Assembly: GCA_042569595.1 (NCBI GenBank)
Contig: JBHPHI010000002.1
Span: 15,071-79,070 of the forward strand
Direction: 5' to 3'
DNA length: 64,000 nt
DNA from: JBHPHI01 sp042569595
Lineage (GTDB): Bacteria; Patescibacteriota; Microgenomatia; UBA1400; 2-01-FULL-45-11
This document shows, piece by piece, positions 34,510 to 42,839 of this stretch. The notes beneath the pieces are model-generated. The model saw nothing but the letters and a program-made list of their open reading frames with translations. It did not search any database and was not told the DNA's origin. Position numbers and translations under genes: made by a program. The stretch's first letter is position 1. Each line of letters begins with the position of its first letter.

Positions 34510-35322
34510 TTATTTATACAAAGACCAAACACCATCTACATCTCCAGGGCCCAAATCTCTTTTATTTATCTCGCCTTCACTGGCGTATCCATACATGGTT
34601 TCTTCAATACATTCATTTATATAAAGATCTACTAGGCCAACTGTATGACCAAGCTCATGAGTTGCAATGCTATCAAAATCCATATCGTTAGGATCTCCAT
34701 CTACACCCCAATCAAAATCTACATCATCGTATATCTGATCCCATTCAACTAACTTTCTGCCAGAGGGTCTCCCGCCAAATATTCCCCATACAACTGTTAC
34801 TCCAATCACGCCGGGGTCATCTATGCTTGCAAAATACACCTCGTTTTCATCGTCTGGTGAAACCAAATCAGCTTCTAAAGGGAGATTTGTTAAAGATCCT
34901 GCCCCTAATATTTCTTTTTCAGCAGCATCTTCCCATTTGTTCACTCCTTCATCCATAACATCAAACACCTTCGAATCAACCAATCCATCTATATTTGAAG
35001 GATTTACAACCCAAGGCTCAAGGGTTTTCCACTTTGCTCCTTTAGCCATATATTCATAGCAGGCACTTGCCTTTGGTTTGTTTTTTCCACCACCCACCCC
35101 GTCGGGTTTCCCGTGACCATCCACTCTCTTGATAATCGCATAACCCTCCACAACCTCCATCGTCCCCGGATCTGTAGCTTCACCCAAATACACAATAGAT
35201 TTACCCTCAGCATGTTCTGGGAGGCCAAATCTTGGGCCACTCCAGTCTTTTTTTGCTTGACTCGGAGACCAAGACAGGGAGGCAATTATCAATAAAAGAA
35301 GTAATATTTTAAATATTTTCAT
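34510..35322 (-). CDS. Secreted matrixin-like zinc metalloprotease
   Basis: A 270-residue protein with a clear signal peptide (cut near SQAKK). The zinc site is HELGHTVGLVD (about residue 222 on): HExxH with glycine and, at the third-ligand place, Asp rather than the His of classical matrixins. A Met-turn-like ETMYGYA follows. Asp as third ligand occurs in some archaeal and bacterial M10/M57-like families. Two cysteines may form a disulphide. Likely acts outside the cell; the target is unknown. Confidence 0.8.
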   Translation of the reverse strand: MKIFKILLLLLIIASLSWSPSQAKKDWSGPRFGLPEHAEGKSIVYLGEATDPGTMEVVEGYAIIKRVDGHGKPDGVGGGKNKPKASACYEYMAKGAKWKTLEPWVVNPSNIDGLVDSKVFDVMDEGVNKWEDAAEKEILGAGSLTNLPLEADLVSPDDENEVYFASIDDPGVIGVTVVWGIFGGRPSGRKLVEWDQIYDDVDFDWGVDGDPNDMDFDSIATHELGHTVGLVDLYINECIEETMYGYASEGEINKRDLGPGDVDGVWSLYK

Positions 35323-35372
35323 ACACTTCCTAAATAACTATCACTACCACGATAACAAATCATCAAACTATG

Positions 35373-36005
35373 TCAAACCCTAGAGTGATATAGCTTTTCA
35401 TCTGCTAAATAAAACTCTCTACCGTGTCCGTTGTAAGTAATTGTTTGATCTGGAAGCTGGAACAATTTATTAATAGACTTTCTAAGTTCCGAAGAAGAAC
35501 AATAAGAAAAATCTGTTCTTCCCACACCACCTCCAGCAAATAAAACATCTCCCACAAAAAGCACAGAATCTTCTTCTGAATGCAAAGCAACACTCCCCGG
35601 GGTGTGTCCGGGAGTAGGAATAATTTCAAGCCTCACATTTCCAAAACCAAATTTTTTTACATCATCAAAATATTCATCCACCTTAGGAGCAGGGCCTGGA
35701 TCAAAGCCAGCAAAATGTTGTGTGGTTTCACGCATTCTATTCAAAAGAAACTCATCTTTACTATGCATCACAAAAGGAGCGTCAAAAGACATCTTAAGCT
35801 CATTTACCGCCAATACATGGTCAAAATGCCCATGAGTTGCAATAATTGCTTCGATGCTTACTCTTTCATCCAAAATTGCCTGAATAATAAAATCAGCGTC
35901 ATCTCCAGGATCTATTACAACACCCTTGCTAGTTTCCTCATCCCACGCCAAAAAGCAATTTGTTTCCAATTGACCAACAGGCAATCTTTTTACTAAAAGG
36001 CTCAT
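35373..36005 (-). CDS. MBL-fold metal hydrolase, glyoxalase II-like
   Basis: A 210-residue single-domain metallo-beta-lactamase-fold protein. The metal ligands are visible in THGHFDH, in PTPGHTPGS and in FVGDVLF, with GRTDF after it and a final NGHG histidine. It is the short glyoxalase-II-like type that hydrolyses thioesters or related substrates, without the C-terminal glutathione domain. Its ATG shares one base with the stop of the upstream MFS gene (TAATG), so the two are coupled. Confidence 0.9.
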   Translation of the reverse strand: MSLLVKRLPVGQLETNCFLAWDEETSKGVVIDPGDDADFIIQAILDERVSIEAIIATHGHFDHVLAVNELKMSFDAPFVMHSKDEFLLNRMRETTQHFAGFDPGPAPKVDEYFDDVKKFGFGNVRLEIIPTPGHTPGSVALHSEEDSVLFVGDVLFAGGGVGRTDFSYCSSSELRKSINKLFQLPDQTITYNGHGREFYLADEKLYHSRV

Positions 36006-37291
36006 TATCTTTTAAAAATTCTTTTTACTAAAATTGTTGCCAACTCTCTCTGAGGTAAGCGAATTTTTCTAGGAGAAAAGACGAGAGTGATAATAGAGAA
36101 AAACACCAATATTCCACCCATTACAGAAAATGTCTCCTGGTATCCAACAGTTTCAGCCAAATATCCTGCCAAAACAGGACCAAGAACATAGGCAATACTC
36201 ACGGCAGATCTTTCTAGTCCCACCATATCGTTTCCAAAGAATTTCAGTCTTCCCACGAAATCTTCAGAAGTAGCCATAATTTCTGGAATTGCAATAGAAG
36301 TAAAAACTGAAGACATAAATACGACTATCAACAAAGCAGAAACATTTGACACCAATCCAGCAGCTATTAAAAGCAAACCACTAAACAATCCAGAAAAAAA
36401 TGCCACACGCTTTTTTCCAAAGGAATCACCAAGCCTTTTTGTTACAAGTCCTCCGAACAAAAATGGCACAACGTACAAAGAAAGAAGCCATGATCCGTAG
36501 GGGTGAACTTCTTTTAATTTCTCAGACAAAACTGCTCCAGTCGTCCAAAAAGTTGCATCCACCAAATATATAACTATAGTAAACAGCCAAACTGGCCACA
36601 CTTTTTTAAGCAATACTCCCCAGATTGTAAACTCTTCCCAAATGGTTCGCTTTATCTCTTTTTCGTGAGGGGAGTGTTTCTTTTTTGGCAAAGTCGAATC
36701 AAATATCAAAAAAGCAAACATAGCAAAAACAAAAAGACCAACTGCTGTAGAAAAAGCTAAATTTACATGCTGACTCAGGAGGGAGCTACTTACAATGGGC
36801 GCCAACATCCAAGCAATGGAACGGAAAGCTTGCAACACTCCCCAGGCTCGAACGTGAGAGGATCTGTCTTGGTACTCGTGGATAAAGTGAAAATTAGAAA
36901 ATTCCAGTAGTTCGTAATAAATTCCCCACACCCCCATACCCATCAACAAAACCAGAATAGTAGGAGAGAAAAACCAATATACCAAAGGAAACAATAGTCC
37001 AATTAAGATAGTCCACAAAACATAAAAGTTGTATCTTTTGTTCGCAAACATTTTCCCGATAAATAAATCAGCAAAAAATCCCAAAAAAGATGAGCTTCCT
37101 ATAAGGATTCCCATCATCGTTCCATTATTGACTCTTGATTCGATATAAACAGGAGATACATAACTCATTACAGAATCTGCCATTGTGATAAAAAACATCA
37201 CCAAGGAAAACCCAATCAAGCGAGGGATGGTCGGGAAGTTAAAGTGAAAAGATTTATCACTTCTCAAAAATCTAGATGCAGTTGTCGCCAT
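36005..37291 (-). CDS. MFS transporter
   Basis: A 428-residue, 12-helix major facilitator. Loop 2-3 has FADLFIGKMFANKRYNF in place of the usual GxxxDrxGrr motif, so it is diverged; loop 8-9 (TKRLGDSFGKKRVAFFSG) keeps it better. Substrate unknown. It is the first gene of a two-gene unit with the MBL hydrolase. Confidence 0.85.
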   Translation of the reverse strand: MATTASRFLRSDKSFHFNFPTIPRLIGFSLVMFFITMADSVMSYVSPVYIESRVNNGTMMGILIGSSSFLGFFADLFIGKMFANKRYNFYVLWTILIGLLFPLVYWFFSPTILVLLMGMGVWGIYYELLEFSNFHFIHEYQDRSSHVRAWGVLQAFRSIAWMLAPIVSSSLLSQHVNLAFSTAVGLFVFAMFAFLIFDSTLPKKKHSPHEKEIKRTIWEEFTIWGVLLKKVWPVWLFTIVIYLVDATFWTTGAVLSEKLKEVHPYGSWLLSLYVVPFLFGGLVTKRLGDSFGKKRVAFFSGLFSGLLLIAAGLVSNVSALLIVVFMSSVFTSIAIPEIMATSEDFVGRLKFFGNDMVGLERSAVSIAYVLGPVLAGYLAETVGYQETFSVMGGILVFFSIITLVFSPRKIRLPQRELATILVKRIFKR

Positions 37292-37331
37292 ACACTAATT
37301 AAATGTTACTTTAGATAAATATTCAATAAAA

Positions 37332-38195
37332 CTAAGATATATCAGCAAACAGATCTTTGAGAGTGTTTCCGAAATAATGTTCAACTAATTCTCTAGAAAC
37401 CCAAACCCTTGGTGCGTGAAAGGAGTGTTTCAAAACACTTAATTTCATGTTAGGAAACAATCTTTTAAATCCCTCATATGTAACATTAAAATCAAGTTGA
37501 GTATCATTTTTAGACATTATAAAAATTGCTTCATGGTTGACTGATTCCGATTCATTATCTAAGTTCTCTCTCATTAAACTTTTCATAGTGGCGCAAGAAA
37601 TTCTAAAATTAAAATTTTCAAAATTTTTTGCGTATCTTCTTAGCTCTTCATTCCATGGTATTTCTTTATTAAAATGCCTAACAAATTTCATCATAAACCC
37701 TTCATTATTAAATGCATTTTGACCAAGACTTCTTAATCCTGGTAAATGACCAAAATTTGCCAACACTTTTCCAAACAACATCTCTTTATTTTCGATATTG
37801 ATACACTCTTTCTTGTACCAGGGAGCGAATAAAATCACCTTTTCAATTTTGCTATTTTGTGTAGGAAGCTTTGAAATATAGTAGGCAAGGGGACCGCTCA
37901 TGGACATTCCCATCAATATATATTTATCTAAATTTAAACTCGTGATCCATTCATTCACGAAAGCAACAATATCCTTATAGGAATATGGCTTATTATATTT
38001 AGGGTCTCCATACCCTGGTAAGTTTAGATAATACGTTTCAAAATTTTCAGCAAAATACGACAACACATCTTGAATTCTATCAATATCTGTTCTCCAGCCA
38101 GGCAATATTATTAACTTCTTACCCTTGCCTTTTTTGTAATATGTTGTTTCCACACCACCAACGGTAGTTTTATAGGTGTTTTTAATTTTTTTCAT
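37332..38195 (-). CDS. Alpha/beta hydrolase
   Basis: A 287-residue alpha/beta-fold hydrolase. LIILPGWRTD carries the oxyanion strand, and the nucleophile elbow is GMSMSGPLA (Ser in GxSxG). SKNDTQLD gives the acid and LKHSFHAPRV a histidine near the C-terminus. No signal peptide. Esterase, lipase or similar; substrate unknown. It is separated from the MFS gene by 40 bases and from tRNA-Gln, on the other strand, by 65. Confidence 0.85.
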   Translation of the reverse strand: MKKIKNTYKTTVGGVETTYYKKGKGKKLIILPGWRTDIDRIQDVLSYFAENFETYYLNLPGYGDPKYNKPYSYKDIVAFVNEWITSLNLDKYILMGMSMSGPLAYYISKLPTQNSKIEKVILFAPWYKKECINIENKEMLFGKVLANFGHLPGLRSLGQNAFNNEGFMMKFVRHFNKEIPWNEELRRYAKNFENFNFRISCATMKSLMRENLDNESESVNHEAIFIMSKNDTQLDFNVTYEGFKRLFPNMKLSVLKHSFHAPRVWVSRELVEHYFGNTLKDLFADIS

Positions 38196-38260
38196 AAAAA
38201 AATTTTACCAAAAATATCTATATAAATAGAACACTCTCTGTTAAAATGATCGGCATATAT

Positions 38261-38334
38261 TGCCGGGTGATGAAATGGTATCATGCAGCACTCTGAATGC
38301 TGTCTTCGGGGTTCGAGTCCCTGCCCGGCAGCCA
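38261..38334 (+). tRNA. tRNA-Gln (CUG)
   Basis: A standard 74-base tRNA: acceptor TGCCGGG/CCCGGCA, D arm, anticodon stem CAGCA/TGCTG with loop CTCTGAA (anticodon CTG, reading CAG), T arm with TTCGAGT, discriminator G and an encoded CCA (38332-38334). The U1-A72 pair is typical of tRNA-Gln. Confidence 0.95.
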
Positions 38335-38360
38335 ATTCATATCGATATAAATCATGAAAA

Positions 38361-39092
38361 TTATTTAATATTTTCAATAATCTGACTTACTTCAGATAAA
38401 GGAGCTTTTGTTGTAAGGATCGAGACCAAAGTGTCATCTGTTGTAATTGCAGCTAAAACAATTAATTCGGAGTCTTCTAGTGGCTTTTGAAGAAAGTATG
38501 CCTTAAATATTTCAGAATTTCCCACCCGAAAAGGTTTCAGAGAGTCCTTCTGTCCAAGTATTGACTGCAAGTTTTGCACACTAGTATTTTCTGGAGCTTT
38601 CATTTGCTCCAAAACAATAGGTATGCCACTTCCCATTTCTGTTCTTGTTTTAGCGTCATAGTCGATCAACACTTTCACAGAATTATTATCTCCAACAGGT
38701 TTTCCGTTAAAGGTATTTGTTAAAACATACTCCTGTATAAGCACAGTGTTTTCAGGTAAATATTCTGGTTTATATATTCTGAATGAAACCTGAGAAGAGG
38801 CTTGAGAATATTCGTCTTCTTCTGCATTATTAACTCCAAAGTTTAAATACAAGGAATATGTAGAAACCAATACCGCAAGAAGAATAGCAATGATAAATAA
38901 TTTTTTTTTACCACCCTTTTTTGGAGATTTTATTTTCGGTTGCTCTATCACTTTTTCAGTTATAACCACTTCAGGCTCTTTGTTTAATGACGTGTTTCTG
39001 GGAGCTATGGTATCAATGGGTTTTTGTTGTTTCACATGAAACAGTTTAGCAAAATATCTGATACAAAAATATAATCTTATAAATACAAGCAT
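38361..39092 (-). CDS. Single-pass membrane protein of unknown function
   Basis: A 243-residue protein from ATG 39092. A basic cytoplasmic part with KSPKKGGKKK is followed by one membrane helix (about 85-102) and an outside domain of about 140 residues with no motif I recognise; its beta-strand pattern and the phrase YLPENTVLIQEYV resemble DUF4367-like outside domains only loosely. The true start is uncertain: a parS-like site covers codons 17-22, and a GTG inside it (FHVKQQKP) could be the real start, placing parS in the 5' region. Confidence 0.6.
   Translation of the reverse strand: MLVFIRLYFCIRYFAKLFHVKQQKPIDTIAPRNTSLNKEPEVVITEKVIEQPKIKSPKKGGKKKLFIIAILLAVLVSTYSLYLNFGVNNAEEDEYSQASSQVSFRIYKPEYLPENTVLIQEYVLTNTFNGKPVGDNNSVKVLIDYDAKTRTEMGSGIPIVLEQMKAPENTSVQNLQSILGQKDSLKPFRVGNSEIFKAYFLQKPLEDSELIVLAAITTDDTLVSILTTKAPLSEVSQIIENIK
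39028..39043. other. Near-consensus parS (ParB binding) site
   Basis: TGTTTCACATGAAACA differs at one base from the bacterial chromosomal parS consensus TGTTTCACGTGAAACA. It lies at the start of a minus-strand membrane protein gene. parS sites cluster near replication origins in most bacteria. No parA, parB, dnaA or dnaN gene is in the window. Confidence 0.6.
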
Positions 39093-39125
39093 TTATCTCA
39101 TCAATCAAGCAAAATATCCTATAAC

Positions 39126-39302
39126 TTGTATTTACTGTCATGTAGAGGTACAATACCAAACAATAGATAAATACACAGACGTTGGTTTAAGTACGTAAAA
39201 CTTTTGGATAGTCTTCTTAGGATTCTTCAATTTTTGCTAAATTCTTTCTCCAATATCTGGAGAGCACAAAATTATTTGTGCCAAAACAAAGAAAGAGAAA
39301 AC
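39126..39302 (+). promoter_or_regulatory. Promoter and structured leader of the DEAD-box gene
   Basis: TTGTAT (39126-39131), 17 bases, TACAAT (39149-39154), followed by a leader of about 140 bases. Just before the start codon are two perfect hairpins: TCTCCA/TGGAGA (39247-39252, 39258-39263) and GCACAAA/TTTGTGC (39264-39270, 39275-39281). This resembles the long leaders of cold-induced helicase genes. Confidence 0.65.
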
Positions 39303-40481
39303 ATGAGAAAAAGTAACTCACGAAATTTTCGTCGTGGCAGATTAGCGCCCAGACGACGCACTCAAAGAAGAGTGGTTAGTAAGTCTTTTGACCCATCACA
39401 TTTGGTCAAAAAAGCTACCGCTCCAGCACCTATTGAGGTAATAAAAATAGATCATGAATTTAATGATTTCTCCATAAGCGATCAGTTAAAAGCAAGCATT
39501 GCTCATAAGGGATATGAAACTCCCACTCCAATTCAGGATCAAGCTATTCCACACATATTGAAAGGAAAAGATGTAGTGGGGCTGGCAAACACAGGCACCG
39601 GAAAAACCGCAGCTTTTTTAATTCCTCTCATAGAAAACATTATTAAAGATGACTCATATAGAATATTAATAATTACTCCCACAAGAGAATTAGCCTCTCA
39701 AATACAAATGGAGATGCAAGGTTTTGCTCATGGAATGGGGATATATTCCACCCTTTGTATTGGAGGGGTGTCTATAGTCAGACAAATAGAAAGACTTAAG
39801 AGAAATCCACATTTTATTATTGGTACCCCAGGCAGGATAAAAGACCTAACAGAAAGGGGAAAAATAAAACTAGAAACAATGAAAGCAATTGTATTAGACG
39901 AAGTAGATCAAATGTTAGACATGGGGTTTATTCGTGACATAAAACATCTTATTGGTTTACTTCCAAAAGTAAGGCATTCCCTTTTCTTCTCAGCCACAAT
40001 GCCAGACAATGTAAAAGAAATAATGCACAGCTTTTTAACAGACCCGATCACTATAAGTGTTCGCACAGGTCACACTGTAGACAATATTGATCAAGACGTT
40101 GTTAAGGTAGCTGGAAGACAGAAGATAGAAATACTCAAAGAAATGTTAAATGATCCCGACTTTAGCAAGGTTTTAGTATTTGGCAGAACCAAATGGAAGC
40201 TAAACAAGCTAGAGAAAAAACTAAGGGATGATGGATATAGAGTATCTGCAATTCATGGCAACAAGACTCAACAGCAAAGACAAAGAGTGTTAAATCAATT
40301 CAAGAAAAACAGACTCCAAGCCTTACTTGCAACAGACGTTGTGTCTAGGGGCATAGATATTGATGATGTTACTCACGTAATCAACTACGACATGCCTCAA
40401 TCATACGAAGAGTATATTCATAGAATTGGAAGAACCGGGAGAGCTGATAAAAAAGGAAAAGCAATCACCTTCATAAACTAA
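39303..40481 (+). CDS. DEAD-box ATP-dependent RNA helicase
   Basis: A 392-residue helicase. An Arg-rich N-terminus (about 1-35) precedes the Q motif (GYETPTPIQDQAI), motif I NTGTGKTAA (about 95-103), motif II which reads DEVD rather than DEAD, motif III SAT, and motif VI HRIGRTGRADK. It stops soon after motif VI, without the RNA-binding tail of CsdA or DbpA. The start at 39303 is chosen over an in-frame ATG at 39204 because it follows a purine-rich site and the two leader hairpins, and because the longer version adds a hydrophobic stretch unlike the family. Confidence 0.92.
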   Translation: MRKSNSRNFRRGRLAPRRRTQRRVVSKSFDPSHLVKKATAPAPIEVIKIDHEFNDFSISDQLKASIAHKGYETPTPIQDQAIPHILKGKDVVGLANTGTGKTAAFLIPLIENIIKDDSYRILIITPTRELASQIQMEMQGFAHGMGIYSTLCIGGVSIVRQIERLKRNPHFIIGTPGRIKDLTERGKIKLETMKAIVLDEVDQMLDMGFIRDIKHLIGLLPKVRHSLFFSATMPDNVKEIMHSFLTDPITISVRTGHTVDNIDQDVVKVAGRQKIEILKEMLNDPDFSKVLVFGRTKWKLNKLEKKLRDDGYRVSAIHGNKTQQQRQRVLNQFKKNRLQALLATDVVSRGIDIDDVTHVINYDMPQSYEEYIHRIGRTGRADKKGKAITFIN

Positions 40482-40524
40482 ACTATATACACTCTTCTCA
40501 AATGGTATTATTCAATTGATGTAA

Positions 40525-41694
40525 ATGGATATCAAAATGAATCAAACCCCAAAAGTTCTCATAATAGGCCTTGTAGACAGAAAAGAAGATTTACAAAAAC
40601 AACAGGCAAGCCTAATAGAAGCAGAGTTGCTCGTAGATACTTATGGTGGTGAAGTTTATAAAACCCTTAATCAAAACTCTAGCCATCAAAGTGGCAGCAC
40701 TTACGTGGGCTCTGGAAAGGTTCAAGAGCTAAAGGAGTTAGTAGAGTTAGATGATATAGACATCATTATTGTAAATGCCCATCTTAGGGCCAGCCAAACA
40801 TTCGCCCTAAAAGAAATTATTAGCCCCCAGGAAACCTGCAAAATTTGGGATAGAACTCAACTTATTCTTCAAATATTTAAAAAGCATGCAAACACTGCAG
40901 AAGCTAAATTACAAATTAAGCTCGCAGAGTTAAATCACCATGGGCCAGAGCTAAGCGGCATTGGCTCCACCCTATCTCAACAAGCTGGAGGAATTGGAAC
41001 AAGAGGAATAGGAGAAACCAGCACAGAAATAATGAACCGCCATTGGAGAAAAGAAATAAGATCTATTGAGGAAAAATTAAAGAAAGTTACCCAAAACAGA
41101 CATCAGCAAATGAAACACAGAAAACAATCTGGAATACCCACAGTTTCTATAGTTGGTTATACCAATGCCGGAAAAACTACATTATTCAACGCCATCAGTA
41201 GTAAAAAAGACAAAGTTAAAAACGCTCTTTTTGCAACCCTAGACAGTAGTGTAAGCACTCTTTATCTGCAAAACGTTGGAAAAGAAATATATATTTCTGA
41301 CACTATTGGGTTTATCCAGGATTTGCCAACGGACCTAATAGATGCCTTCAAATCTACTCTTATGGAAACCATTAATGCAGACATATTGCTTCATGTTATA
41401 GATGCCGCAGACAAAGACATACGAATAAAAATATCTACAGTGAATCGAATTATTGAAAGCTTGGATTTAAAACAAAAAAAACAAATTTATGTTTTTAACA
41501 AAAGTGACAAACTTGCAGAAGATCTAAAAAACAATCTTTCTAAAAAATACCAAGGTACCCAACATATTTTCATTAGCGCAAAAAATGACAAGAACGTAGA
41601 CACATTGATTAGTATTGTAGAAAAAGAACTACTTAAAAAAGGATTAAAGCGCGCCAAGCACCTTTCCTATCTAGACGACTTACCCCAGGATTAA
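40525..41694 (+). CDS. hflX: Ribosome-associated GTPase HflX
   Basis: A 389-residue HflX. The N-terminal nucleotide-binding domain (DTYGGEVYKTLNQ, YVGSGKVQELKEL, DRTQLILQIF) is followed by the glycine-rich GGIGTRGIGET linker and the GTPase domain with GYTNAGKTT (about 210-218), DTIGF and NKSD. HflX splits stalled or hibernating ribosomes. It follows the helicase gene by 43 bases. A second in-frame ATG 4 codons in is possible as start. Confidence 0.95.
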   Translation: MDIKMNQTPKVLIIGLVDRKEDLQKQQASLIEAELLVDTYGGEVYKTLNQNSSHQSGSTYVGSGKVQELKELVELDDIDIIIVNAHLRASQTFALKEIISPQETCKIWDRTQLILQIFKKHANTAEAKLQIKLAELNHHGPELSGIGSTLSQQAGGIGTRGIGETSTEIMNRHWRKEIRSIEEKLKKVTQNRHQQMKHRKQSGIPTVSIVGYTNAGKTTLFNAISSKKDKVKNALFATLDSSVSTLYLQNVGKEIYISDTIGFIQDLPTDLIDAFKSTLMETINADILLHVIDAADKDIRIKISTVNRIIESLDLKQKKQIYVFNKSDKLAEDLKNNLSKKYQGTQHIFISAKNDKNVDTLISIVEKELLKKGLKRAKHLSYLDDLPQD

Positions 41695-41706
41695 TATCCT
41701 ATAACA

Positions 41707-41853
41707 TTGACTTCTCGAGTAATAATTGAGATAATATAACTGTACTTTAATAAAACAAAGTGGGTAGCGCTCTGCATGCATGGATTGTTTGCAATGCGCT
41801 ACCCATTGTGGGTTGCTGAAAAAATTCTTAAGACTCAGTGAGTCAAAGGAAAA
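41707..41853 (+). promoter_or_regulatory. Promoter plus structured leader with alternative hairpins
   Basis: TTGACT (41707-41712), 17 bases, GATAAT (41730-41735). The leader has a perfect 10-bp hairpin TGGGTAGCGC/GCGCTACCCA (41761-41770, 41796-41805); its ACCCA arm can instead pair with TGGGT at 41809-41813 across a TTG loop. A GACTC-AGT-GAGTC hairpin and an AAAGGA ribosome site end the leader. This looks like a two-state element controlling the small membrane protein. Confidence 0.6.
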
Positions 41854-42096
41854 ATGATGAATAACATCATTAGCACCAAACGTTATGACCAAGCCACCTT
41901 AATAAAAGGAATAGCAATTGGATTTTTTATAATTGGCTTCATGTTTCCTATGGGAGCATATCTAGTTGCAGCAAATTATCAGCTTGAGATGAGTCATATG
42001 TTTGTGTTGGGAGTCTTGTCTGTAGTGGTTTGGCTACTGATACCAGTAATATTGTGGTTGGTAGGAAAACAACTAGAAAAACAGGCAAAAGAATAA
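41854..42096 (+). CDS. Small two-helix membrane protein
   Basis: An 80-residue protein with two hydrophobic helices (about 17-40 and 47-70) and a lysine-rich C-terminus, no known family. AAAGGA lies 5 bases before the ATG. It is framed by a structured leader with its own promoter and by a second large RNA structure downstream, so it is expressed on its own. The function is unknown. Confidence 0.65.
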   Translation: MMNNIISTKRYDQATLIKGIAIGFFIIGFMFPMGAYLVAANYQLEMSHMFVLGVLSVVVWLLIPVILWLVGKQLEKQAKE

Positions 42097-42110
42097 CTTA
42101 AAACCCGCAA

Positions 42111-42204
42111 ACACCCCTTATCGCAGTGTTTAAAAACACACATGACTTCACACATTGCTGTGTGGTTATAGTTTTTGTGTTTTTTGCGAGTGAGGGGTTT
42201 TTGT
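42111..42204 (+). terminator. Large multi-stem terminator or 3' RNA element
   Basis: CCCCT/AGGGG and TCGCA/TGCGA close a long stem; inside, AAAACACA pairs with TGTGTTTT and CACACA-TTGC-TGTGTG forms an apical hairpin. The closing stem is followed by TTTTTG. It ends the small membrane protein unit but is far larger than a usual intrinsic terminator. Confidence 0.5.
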
Positions 42205-42232
42205 TGTTTAGAAACACATCTATAATGAATAA

Positions 42233-42808
42233 ATGACCTTATTGATACTTAGAATAATAATTGCTTTTGCGTTATTATTTTCCCTTCTTCAGTTGAACGG
42301 ATTAATAAAAATCAAAAATAGCCAAGTAAAAAAAGAATGGCTTATTAATGTCTTAGCCTATTATTTATTTCTTGAATCATTAGGTATATTAGTTGGAATC
42401 AAGGGGGTTAGGCAAAACATTTATCTATCTCTATTTGCAGTTCCTGTTTGGATAAACTTAATAAAATTTTCAATTGGCTTAATTCAAAAAAAAGAAATAA
42501 CCATTTTAAATAGACTTGAGCATACAATGGGCGGTCTTATTGTTTTTACGGCAATTACTTTATTAAAGCCAATAAACATTCTTCCTGTAATGATAAGTGC
42601 AAAATGGTTTGAAGCATTTCTGTACGTCCTTATTACAAATTTTCTTTCAGTATTACATGAGGTAGTAGAATTATTTTTCGACAGAGTTATGGGAAAGAAA
42701 TACTTAATAGGCCCTGAAGTTGATGACACAAATTTTGATTTGTTAATGACCTTAGCAGGATCAATAATCGGATTCTTACTTGTCGTCGTTTTCAAAATAT
42801 CAATATAA
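42233..42808 (+). CDS. Polytopic membrane protein, possibly DUF2238-like
   Basis: A 191-residue protein with five or six membrane helices. Near the C-terminus NFLSVLHEVVELFFDRVMG and EVDDTNFDLLMTLAGSIIG resemble the E-x-x-E and DxxxDxxxN-G pattern of DUF2238/YjdF-type membrane proteins; the match is by eye and moderate. A TATAAT box ends 6 bases before the ATG, indicating a leaderless mRNA. Function unknown. Confidence 0.6.
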   Translation: MTLLILRIIIAFALLFSLLQLNGLIKIKNSQVKKEWLINVLAYYLFLESLGILVGIKGVRQNIYLSLFAVPVWINLIKFSIGLIQKKEITILNRLEHTMGGLIVFTAITLLKPINILPVMISAKWFEAFLYVLITNFLSVLHEVVELFFDRVMGKKYLIGPEVDDTNFDLLMTLAGSIIGFLLVVVFKISI

Positions 42809-42839
42809 GCTCCACAACCCTTTTGTTAAAATAGCCAGT

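Noticed and set aside
38192..38377. 61-codon frame across tRNA-Gln
   Set aside because: It is the antisense of a clear tRNA and has no coding features.
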